NCBI GenBank assembly: GCA_043738425.1
Contig: JAYUGJ010000044.1
Coordinates: 1-20,438, forward strand
Source: PBB1 sp043738425
GTDB taxonomy: Bacteria; Pseudomonadota; Gammaproteobacteria; Burkholderiales; Burkholderiaceae_C
Direction: 5' to 3'
Length of the DNA stretch: 20,438 bases
Each line of letters starts with the position of its first letter. Position 1 is the first letter of the stretch. The notes beneath the pieces are model-generated. The model had not been told where the DNA came from. It did no database searches and saw only the letters and a program-made list of their open reading frames with translations. This document shows, piece by piece, positions 6,822 through 13,184 of this stretch. Made by a program: the position numbers and the translations under genes.

Positions 6822-8299
6822 GCGGCCGCGCCACCGGCAGCCACGCTGGCAGCCACACCGGCCGTTGGTTGCTCGCCACCGGCGTCATCGCGGTGGCGCT
6901 GTCGATTGCGGTGGTGTGGTGGCTGAACTTGCGTGGTGAAGGCCAGCTGAGTGCCGACATCGCGGCGGCATCACTCGTGGTCGATGCGCCCGCCGCGGTG
7001 GCCAGCGCCGAACAAATCCGCCACGGCGAGTACCTGTCCCGCGCAGGCAATTGCGCGGCTTGCCACACCGAGCGCGGCGGCGCGCCGTATGCCGGTGGCC
7101 GCGGCATCGATACGCCGTTCGGCACCGTGTACAGCAGCAACCTGACGCCTGATGCGGCCACCGGTTTGGGCCGCTGGTCGGCGGCGCAGTTTTGGCGCGC
7201 CATGCACCACGGTCGCTCGGCCGATGGCCACTTGCTGACGCCCGCGTTCCCGTACACCAACCTCACGCAAGTCACGCGTGCCGACTCGGATGCGCTGTAC
7301 GCCTACCTGCGCAGTTTGCCGCCGGTGTCACTGGCGCAACAGCAGAACACGCTGCGCTTTCCGTTCAACACCCAGGCGGCGCTGGCGGTGTGGCGCGCGC
7401 TGTACTTCACACCTGGCACCTTTCAGACCGATGCGGCACAAACTGCCGAATGGAACCGCGGTGCGTACCTGGTGCAAGGCCTGGCGCACTGCAATGCCTG
7501 CCACGCGCAACGCAATGCATTGGGTGCCACTGCGGGCCCGCTCGATATGGGCGGCGGCCTGATACCGCTGCAAAACTGGTACGCGCCGTCGCTGGCCGAC
7601 GCACGCGAAGCCGGTGTGGCCGATTGGCCCAGCGCCGACATCACCACGCTGCTGAAAACCGGCATGGTCAACCGGCCCGGCGGCATGGTGGTGACCTCCG
7701 GTCCGATGGGTGAGGTGGTGTTGAACAGCACCCAGCACATGACCGACACGGACTTGGGCGCAATGGCGGCGTATTTGAAAACGCTCGGCGCGGGTCAGGT
7801 GTTTAACCCAGCGCATGGCACCGCGAGTCGCAGCGTGGCGGCAATGGCTGACAGGCCGGCCCGCCCAAGTGGTGTCTCCAGCGCCAACGCCAACACCAAC
7901 ACCAACACCAACACCAACGCAGCGCCACTGGAGGCACCACTGCAAACGTCAGCGCCTACCGCGCCCGCCAGCCGCGGCGCCAAGCTCTACGCCGACCATT
8001 GCGCCGCCTGCCACGGCACCGAAGGCGAGGGCGTACCAGGTGCCTATCCGCCGCTGGCCGGTAACCGCGCTGTCACCATGCCGGTGACCGCTAATCTGGT
8101 GCGCATCGTCATGGAAGGCGGCTTCGCGCCCGCCACCACAGGCCACCCGCGGCCGTACGGTATGCCGCCCTATGCCCAGACCCTGAGCACCGACGACGTC
8201 GCCGTGCTGCTGACCTACCTGCGCGAAAGTTGGGGCCACCACGCCGACGCGGTCAGCGCAGTCGATGTGAATCGGTACCGGGCGAGTGGCCGGCGGTGA
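6818..8299 (+). CDS. Triheme membrane-anchored cytochrome c (AdhB-like dehydrogenase cytochrome subunit)
   Basis: 493 residues from GTG 6818. An uncleaved anchor lies at about residues 17-36. Three heme c sites follow: CAACH (79-83), CNACH (225-229) and CAACH (395-399). The blocks HGEYLSRAGNCAACHTERGG, IDTPFGTVYSSNLTPD and SDALYAYLRSLPPV match the cytochrome subunit of membrane alcohol, aldose or gluconate dehydrogenases, which passes electrons to ubiquinone. Candidate Met ligands are in QHMTDTDL and YGMPPYAQTL. The start overlaps the previous stop (GTGA) with GGGGA 7 bases upstream, so the two cytochromes are coupled. An Asn/Thr/Ala linker at about residues 355-368, made by a hexamer repeat, separates hemes 2 and 3. 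No flavin or PQQ dehydrogenase is in the window, so the electron donor is unknown. Confidence 0.9.
   Translation: MSGRATGSHAGSHTGRWLLATGVIAVALSIAVVWWLNLRGEGQLSADIAAASLVVDAPAAVASAEQIRHGEYLSRAGNCAACHTERGGAPYAGGRGIDTPFGTVYSSNLTPDAATGLGRWSAAQFWRAMHHGRSADGHLLTPAFPYTNLTQVTRADSDALYAYLRSLPPVSLAQQQNTLRFPFNTQAALAVWRALYFTPGTFQTDAAQTAEWNRGAYLVQGLAHCNACHAQRNALGATAGPLDMGGGLIPLQNWYAPSLADAREAGVADWPSADITTLLKTGMVNRPGGMVVTSGPMGEVVLNSTQHMTDTDLGAMAAYLKTLGAGQVFNPAHGTASRSVAAMADRPARPSGVSSANANTNTNTNTNAAPLEAPLQTSAPTAPASRGAKLYADHCAACHGTEGEGVPGAYPPLAGNRAVTMPVTANLVRIVMEGGFAPATTGHPRPYGMPPYAQTLSTDDVAVLLTYLRESWGHHADAVSAVDVNRYRASGRR
7883..7918 (+). repeat. Hexamer tandem repeat (ACCAAC)n in the triheme cytochrome linker
   Basis: Six 6-bp units: two GCCAAC then four ACCAAC. 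It encodes an Asn/Ala then Asn/Thr linker between the second and third heme domains. Confidence 0.9.
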
Positions 8300-8316
8300 T
8301 GCGCGGGTTCTGAGGC

Positions 8317-8486
8317 GACGCTAAATAAGTCCCCGCGAGGCTGCGCGCTCTGTTTTTGGGATGAGCTGCAAGGCGCAAACCGCACGTCTCATGCTTAAAG
8401 ACATAGCCCCGCTATGGCGAGGATTTGCAACGCCGCAGATCGCCCAAAAACAGAGCGCGCCGTCCGCGAGGGACTTGTTCAGCGTT
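8317..8486. repeat. 170-bp near-palindromic element between convergent genes
   Basis: The outer 44-base arms (8317-8360 and 8443-8486) are inverted copies. The inner 18 bases GCGCGCTCTGTTTTTGGG match perfectly and the rest is about 70-80% identical. The inner halves also pair imperfectly (CTGCAAGGCGCAAAC against GATTTGCAACGCCGCAG), and CATAGC/GCTATG (8402-8416) makes a further small hairpin. The whole unit can fold into one long hairpin. It sits between the stop of the + strand cytochrome and the stop of a - strand gene, so it may end transcription from both sides. It has no credible ORF and looks like a non-autonomous palindromic repeat. Confidence 0.85.
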
Positions 8487-8635
8487 GCCCTGATGTCCCG
8501 GATCAGCTGACCCCTGCACCGCTCGGGCGGCACCATCACTTTTCGGGCGGCGGCCGCGTCAGATTTGCGCCGTTGTGCAGTGGCTGACGAACCGCTGACC
8601 CGCTGACCCGCCGACCCGCCGACCCGCCGACCCGC
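8487..8635. other. Intergenic stretch with an octamer tandem repeat
   Basis: No gene is visible. At 8595-8634 there are five 8-bp units: two CTGACCCG then three CCGACCCG. The array ends 1 base before the stop codon of the - strand gene, and a degenerate sixth unit (CTTACTCG) covers that stop. It is the only clear array here whose period is not a multiple of three. Confidence 0.85.
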
Positions 8636-9175
8636 TTACTCGGTGACCGTGAGATCGGCCTCCACCGACAGCGTCGCGCCCGACACCTTGTCCGTCACAA
8701 GGGCAACCACCTTCCATGCGCCGACCCGATCGGTCTGGTCAAACCCGATCTGCAAGCTCGTTTGGCCGAGCTGTTGGTAGCGCGGTTGTGGCGGCTTGCG
8801 CACCCACACCGCACCGCCGGTGGCGGGGTTCGGTTTGCCATCCGGTCCGTGAACCACGAAGTCGCAAACGAGTTCGCACAGGCCGCGGGCGTTTGCAGCG
8901 CAGCCGTGAAAAACGATAAATGCAGTCACCGCCCGACCGATCTGCACCGCGTTGACGGTTTGCAGGCTGGGCGGTGTCCGCGAGTTGCTCCAGTTTTTTC
9001 GGAACGCCTTGGCGTCTTTGGTGAGCAAAATGCGCACGCCCAGATCGCCACTGCTGCGCATGCTGGTGGTGTCTGGAAGCGGCTTGCCGGTGGCATCGAC
9101 CCAGGCCGCCTGCGCGATGGGCGCAAGCACTGCAAAAACAAGCGCGGCCAGCGTGGTGGCGAACCATTTCGTCAT
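8636..9175 (-). CDS. Exported protein of unknown function downstream of ssb
   Basis: 179 residues. I do not recognise a named family, though I remember similar uncharacterised exported proteins in Burkholderiales. Residues 1-23 (MTKWFATTLAALVFAVLAP...) are a signal peptide, probably cleaved after AQA. The mature part looks like a beta-rich sandwich domain ending in SVEADLTVTE. It contains cysteines in HGCAANARGLCELVC that could form a disulfide. The start at 9175 has GGGAG five bases upstream, better than the upstream in-frame start at 9208, which would overlap ssb. The gene lies 29 bases after the ssb stop on the same strand, so co-transcription with ssb is likely. No functional link to SSB is evident, because SSB is cytoplasmic and this protein is exported. 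Confidence 0.75.
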   Translation of the reverse strand: MTKWFATTLAALVFAVLAPIAQAAWVDATGKPLPDTTSMRSSGDLGVRILLTKDAKAFRKNWSNSRTPPSLQTVNAVQIGRAVTAFIVFHGCAANARGLCELVCDFVVHGPDGKPNPATGGAVWVRKPPQPRYQQLGQTSLQIGFDQTDRVGAWKVVALVTDKVSGATLSVEADLTVTE

Positions 9176-9204
9176 CGTGTCTCCCAGGCTTTTTTGTGGT
9201 CGCC

Positions 9205-9747
9205 TCAAAACGGAATGTCGTCATCCATGTCGTCGAAACCAGTCGCGGGCTTCGATGCCGGAGTTGACGCCGCCGGGCGGCTGGGCGGGGTGGCGCGGGC
9301 CGGCGCGCGCGATGGCGCTGCGCCGCCGTCGTTGCCGCGCTCACCACGGTCGCCGCGTGATTCCCCGCGACTCTCGCCCATATCGCCACTACCACCGCCT
9401 TCGCCCATGCCCTCACGCCCGCCCAGCAGCTGCATGTTGTCGGCGATGACTTCGGTGGTGAAGACGTCTTTGCCCTCTTTGTCTTGCCACTTGCGGGTTT
9501 TCAAGCGGCCTTCAACGTACACCGGGCGGCCCTTTTTCAAATACTCACCGGCAATCTCGGCCAAGCGGTCGTAGAACACCACGCGGTGCCATTCGGTTTC
9601 TTCCACCTTGTCGCCGCTGGTTTTGTCTTTCCAGTTGCGGGTGGTGGCCACGCTGATGTTGCAGATGGCGGCACCGTTGGGCGTGTAGCGCACCTCGGGG
9701 TCGCGGCCCAGGTTGCCGATGAGGATGACTTTATTGATCGAGGCCAT
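9205..9747 (-). CDS. ssb: Single-stranded DNA-binding protein SSB
   Basis: 180 residues. SSB binds single-stranded DNA as a tetramer in replication, recombination and repair. The OB fold covers about residues 1-110 (MASINKVILIGNLGRDPEVRYT..., TEWHRVVFYDRLAEIAGEYL, GRPVYVEGRLKTRKWQDKEG). A Gly/Arg/Ser-rich linker with GESRGESRGDRGERG follows, and the acidic tip DDDIPF is intact; this tip recruits partners including RecQ. The start has GGAG 9 bases upstream. It is divergent from recQ and co-directional with the small exported-protein gene. Confidence 0.97.
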   Translation of the reverse strand: MASINKVILIGNLGRDPEVRYTPNGAAICNISVATTRNWKDKTSGDKVEETEWHRVVFYDRLAEIAGEYLKKGRPVYVEGRLKTRKWQDKEGKDVFTTEVIADNMQLLGGREGMGEGGGSGDMGESRGESRGDRGERGNDGGAAPSRAPARATPPSRPAASTPASKPATGFDDMDDDIPF

Positions 9748-9871
9748 GTGCGCTGCTCCGGTTGGTTTTTCGACTCGGCTGGATTATCGACTTGGCACCG
9801 GCCACGCACACCGCCGATGCTGCTTGGCAGCCCGGCCGCTTACCATCGTGCACCACCGCAGCAGCCGCCCC
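9748..9871. promoter_or_regulatory. Divergent ssb/recQ intergenic region
   Basis: This 124-base gap must hold the promoters of both genes. On the - strand GATAAT (complement of 9784-9789) is a plausible -10 for ssb, but I cannot place a good -35. For recQ I see no convincing box. I looked for a LexA-type CTGT-N8-ACAG site and found none. Confidence 0.4.
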
Positions 9872-11863
9872 ATGAGTTCTGATTTCGACGTGATCGTTAC
9901 CACCACGGCCAACACCACGGGTACCACCGCCGACCCCACGCCGGCTGCCCCGTCGGCGCACCACGGCAGCGCCGTCAAAGTCAACGAGCGCGCTGCGCTG
10001 TCGGTGCTGCAAACCGTGTTCGGCTACGCCGATTTCCGCAACGCGCAGGCTGACATCGTGGCGCATGTGTGTGCCGACGGTGATGCGTTGGTGTTGATGC
10101 CCACCGGTGGCGGCAAAAGCCTGTGCTTCCAGGTGCCGGCCATCGTGCGGCACCGTGCGGATCGCGGTGTGGCCATCGTGGTGAGCCCGCTGATTGCGCT
10201 GATGCACGACCAGGTCGGCGCGCTCGAAGAAGCCGGCGTGCATGCGGCCTACCTGAACAGCAGCCTGACTGCCGAAGAGGCGCAGCGTATCGAGCGCGAA
10301 ATGATGGGCGGGCGGCTGGTGATGCTGTATGCCGCGCCCGAGCGGCTGACCACGCCGCGCTTTCTGGCGCAACTCGATTCGCTCAACGAACGCGGTTTGC
10401 TGAGCCTGTTTGCGATTGATGAGGCGCACTGCGTGAGCCAGTGGGGCCATGACTTTCGCGAAGACTATCTGGCACTCAATGTGCTGCATGAACGCTTTCC
10501 CGGCGTGCCGCGCATTGCACTCACCGCCACCGCCGATGACCTGACGCGCGCCGACATCATCGCGCGGCTGCAGCTCGAAAAAGCGCGCATTTTTATCAGC
10601 AGCTTCGACCGGCCGAACATCCGTTACGGCGTCGTTGAAAAAGACAACCCACGCGCGCAGCTGCTGCGCTTTATTCAAGACGAACACGATGGCAACGCCG
10701 GCATTGTGTATTGCCAATCGCGCAAAAAAGTCGATGAAACCGCGGCGTGGTTGAGCAGCGAAGGCATCAGCGCACTGCCGTACCACGCGGGGTTGGATGC
10801 CGATGTGCGCCGCCGCCACCAAGACCGGTTTTTGCGCGAAGAAGGGCTGGTGATGGTGGCCACCATCGCGTTCGGCATGGGCATCGACAAGCCCGATGTG
10901 CGCTTTGTGGCGCACCTCGATTTGCCGAAGAACATTGAAAGCTACTACCAAGAAACCGGCCGTGCGGGCCGCGACGGGCTGCCTGCCGATGCCTGGATGG
11001 CCTACGGTTTGGCCGATGTGGTGAACCAGCGCCGCATGATCGAGGAAAGCCCGGCAGGCGAAGAATTCAAACGTGGCCAGGTCGGCAAACTGGAAGCGCT
11101 GCTGGCGCTGGCCGAATCGCACGACTGCCGCCGCGTGCGATTGCTGGCCTACTTTGGTGAAGCCACCGTGCGCTGTGCGGCGTACCAGAACGCCTGCGAC
11201 AACTGCCTGAGCCCACCGGTGACGTGGAACGCGACCGAGGCCGCGCGCAAGGCGCTGAGCTGCATTTACCGCTTTCACCAAAACGGCGGCCAGCGCTTCG
11301 GTGCGGGCCATTTGATCGACGTGCTGCGCGGCAAAGTGACCGACAAGGTCACACAACACGGCCACGCCACGTTGTCGACGTTTGGCATCGGCGGCGATGT
11401 AAGCGAGGGCCAATGGCGCGCGGTGCTGCGCCAACTGATCGCGCTCAGTTATCTGCAAACCGAAGGCGAATACCACACGCTCGAGTTGACCGCCAGTGCG
11501 CGCGAGGTACTGCGCGGCGAGGTGCAACTGCTATTGCGCGAAGCGACGGCCACCAGCAGCAGTAAAGGCGGCCGGCGTGGCAAGCCCACCGCGGGCGGCG
11601 GCAGCGCGGCGTCGAAGTCGAAAGCACCACCGGTGCCGCTGGACGCCGCGGCCACCACCCGCTTCGACGAACTCAAAGCCTGGCGCGCCGAAGTGGCGCG
11701 TGAACACAACCTGCCGGCGTATGTGGTGTTCCACGACGCCACCCTGGCCGAGATGGCCCGCGCGCAACCGCAGTCGCTGGATGATCTGGCCGAAATCAGC
11801 GGGGTGGGCGCAAAAAAACTCGAAGCCTACGGGCGCGAAATATTGCGGGTGTTGAGTGGTTGA
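9872..11863 (+). CDS. recQ: ATP-dependent 3'-5' DNA helicase RecQ
   Basis: 663 residues, somewhat longer than E. coli RecQ (about 609) because of a Thr/Ala-rich N-terminus of about 35 residues and a Ser/Lys/Gly linker before the HRDC domain. Motifs: Walker A TGGGKS (78-83), DEAH (183-186) followed by CVSQWGHDFR, FDRPNIRY, YCQSRKKVDE, ATIAFGMGIDKPDVRFV and YYQETGRAGRDG. Zinc ligands are probably C419, C435, C442 and C445; the gap between the second and third is six residues rather than the usual two. A winged-helix RQC domain and a C-terminal HRDC domain (about 592-660, DLAEISGVGAKKLEAYG) follow. The product unwinds DNA in recombination and fork repair. ATG 9872 gives MSSDFDV with no strong ribosome binding site. 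The gene is divergent from ssb, whose C-terminal tip is a known RecQ partner. Confidence 0.96.
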   Translation: MSSDFDVIVTTTANTTGTTADPTPAAPSAHHGSAVKVNERAALSVLQTVFGYADFRNAQADIVAHVCADGDALVLMPTGGGKSLCFQVPAIVRHRADRGVAIVVSPLIALMHDQVGALEEAGVHAAYLNSSLTAEEAQRIEREMMGGRLVMLYAAPERLTTPRFLAQLDSLNERGLLSLFAIDEAHCVSQWGHDFREDYLALNVLHERFPGVPRIALTATADDLTRADIIARLQLEKARIFISSFDRPNIRYGVVEKDNPRAQLLRFIQDEHDGNAGIVYCQSRKKVDETAAWLSSEGISALPYHAGLDADVRRRHQDRFLREEGLVMVATIAFGMGIDKPDVRFVAHLDLPKNIESYYQETGRAGRDGLPADAWMAYGLADVVNQRRMIEESPAGEEFKRGQVGKLEALLALAESHDCRRVRLLAYFGEATVRCAAYQNACDNCLSPPVTWNATEAARKALSCIYRFHQNGGQRFGAGHLIDVLRGKVTDKVTQHGHATLSTFGIGGDVSEGQWRAVLRQLIALSYLQTEGEYHTLELTASAREVLRGEVQLLLREATATSSSKGGRRGKPTAGGGSAASKSKAPPVPLDAAATTRFDELKAWRAEVAREHNLPAYVVFHDATLAEMARAQPQSLDDLAEISGVGAKKLEAYGREILRVLSG

Positions 11864-11903
11864 GGTGCAGAGCTTCCAAGCCGCTAAGCTGGCGATTTAG
11901 AAC

Positions 11904-11941
11904 TGTACAAATTCAAAGTACGAGTTTGAAGTTGTACAAAT
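11904..11941. repeat. 38-bp palindromic repeat, copy downstream of the ATPase gene
   Basis: TGTACAAATTCAAA (11904-11917) and TTTGAAGTTGTACA (11925-11938) form an inverted repeat with 13 of 14 bases paired around a 7-base loop. The 38-bp unit matches the copy at 13115-13152 in direct orientation at 31 of 38 positions. It lies between the convergent ends of recQ and the ATPase gene and could also end transcription. Confidence 0.85.
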
Positions 11942-11952
11942 CAGGAATGCGT

Positions 11953-13113
11953 TTACTTGATGTCGTGCCAGCTCACTGCCTGCGCATCGGCCAGGCCAAA
12001 GCTTTCTTTCCCGCCGTAAACCACGATCGGTTGTGCGGCTGACTTACCCACCACAGCCTTCCAGCGCCGCGCCGCTTGCAGCCAATCCATCGCGAAGGTG
12101 GTGCCGCTTTTGATCTCTACTGCTTGCAAGCGTCCTGCGTGCTCGAAAACCAAGTCGACCTCGACGCCGTGGTTGTCGCGCCAAAAATACAGGTCGGCGG
12201 CCAAGCCCTGGTTGTAGCGGTGCTTGATGACCTCGGTGACCACCCAGGTCTCGAAGACGGGGCCGCGCATGGCGTGGGTTTGCAGCTCGAGTGGGTCGGC
12301 AATGCGCAGCAAATGGCACAGCACGCCGGTGTCTAAAAAATAGAGCTTGGGCGTTTTGACCAGGCGCTTGCCAAAGTTGCGGTGGAACGGTGGCAGCAAG
12401 GTGACCACGTAGCTGGCTTGCAACACCGTGAGCCATTGGCGCGCAGTGGGCTGCGAAATGCCACAGTCGGCGGCCAACGAATTCAGATTGAGCAGTTGGC
12501 CAGAGCGGGCCGCGCACATCAACACGAAGCGCTGAAACTGCCCGAGGTTGCTGATGTTGAGAACCTGGCGAACGTCACGCTCTAAATAGGTGGCGATGTA
12601 GCCGGCGAACCAGGTTTGCGGCGACAGTTCGCGCTGGCGCGCATGCAACGCGGGGTAGCCGCCGCGCCACATGCGTTGTTCAAGTGAAGCCCTGGCTGAG
12701 GTGCTGTGCAGCAGTTCGGCGTTCGACAACGGCAGCAGTTGCAGCATGCCCACGCGGCCGGCCAATGACTGGGTTATGCGGTCCATCAGACCGAATTGCT
12801 GCGAGCCGGTGACCACAAACTCGCCCATGCGCCCGCTGGCGTCTACGTGGCTTTGCAGGTACGAAAGCAACTCCGGTGCGCGCTGCACTTCATCGAGCAC
12901 CGCACCGTTCGGAAAGCGCGCAAGAAAGCGACGCGGATCGGCCACTGCCACGCGGCGCGTATCCAGGTCTTCGAGCGTGACATAAGGATGTTGGCTGAAC
13001 ACCTGGCGCGCCAACGTCGACTTGCCCGATTGGCGCGGCCCGGTGATGGCGATGACCGGGAAGCCCCGAGCCATTTCGGTCAGCAAGGCAGCGGCACTTC
13101 GCGCGATGGTCAT
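11953..13113 (-). CDS. AAA ATPase with DUF4143 domain (AAA_14 family)
   Basis: 386 residues, usual family length. Walker A GPRQSGKST (25-33), Walker B AVLDEVQRAP (D74, E75) and sensor-like VTGSQQF are kept. The family blocks RMWRGGYPAL, YIATYLERDVRQV, a winged helix (LNSLAADCGISQPTARQWLTVL), YFLDTGVL and the C-terminal VEVDLVF...AVEIKS follow; the last resembles a PD-(D/E)XK nuclease core. Function is not established; such genes are scattered and often strain-specific. ATG 13113 gives MTIARSAAAL and overlaps the edge of the upstream repeat. No Shine-Dalgarno is visible, and a TTG-started extension at 13188 would translate through the repeat. It lies 71 bases after the vWA gene on the same strand but is flanked on both sides by related palindromes, suggesting a self-contained accessory module. 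Confidence 0.9.
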   Translation of the reverse strand: MTIARSAAALLTEMARGFPVIAITGPRQSGKSTLARQVFSQHPYVTLEDLDTRRVAVADPRRFLARFPNGAVLDEVQRAPELLSYLQSHVDASGRMGEFVVTGSQQFGLMDRITQSLAGRVGMLQLLPLSNAELLHSTSARASLEQRMWRGGYPALHARQRELSPQTWFAGYIATYLERDVRQVLNISNLGQFQRFVLMCAARSGQLLNLNSLAADCGISQPTARQWLTVLQASYVVTLLPPFHRNFGKRLVKTPKLYFLDTGVLCHLLRIADPLELQTHAMRGPVFETWVVTEVIKHRYNQGLAADLYFWRDNHGVEVDLVFEHAGRLQAVEIKSGTTFAMDWLQAARRWKAVVGKSAAQPIVVYGGKESFGLADAQAVSWHDIK

Positions 13114-13114
13114 T

Positions 13115-13152
13115 TGTACAAAATCAAAGTGTGACTTTGATAATGTACAAAT
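13115..13152. repeat. 38-bp palindromic repeat, copy at the ATPase start codon
   Basis: An imperfect palindrome: with the flanking ATT, 16 of 18 bases of each arm pair (ATTTGTACAAAATCAAAG against CTTTGATAATGTACAAAT). It abuts the ATPase ATG, so a protein bound here would block expression. It may be an operator, an insertion-related repeat, or both. Confidence 0.85.
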
Positions 13153-13184
13153 ACGTCTGGGCTTTGTCGAGTCGATGTGTGCCG

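Noticed and set aside
8321..8539. 72-residue open frame inside the 170-bp palindrome
   Set aside because: The frame is a by-product of the palindromic repeat and has no start signal.
9748..9871. LexA/SOS box between ssb and recQ
   Set aside because: I read both strands for CTGT-N8-ACAG and found no acceptable match.
9731..11527. Open frame of 598 codons opposite recQ
   Set aside because: Same artefact; recQ on the other strand has every helicase motif.
11904..13152. Classical insertion sequence
   Set aside because: The ORF is an AAA/DUF4143 ATPase, not a transposase, and the ends are direct copies of a palindrome rather than simple terminal inverted repeats.
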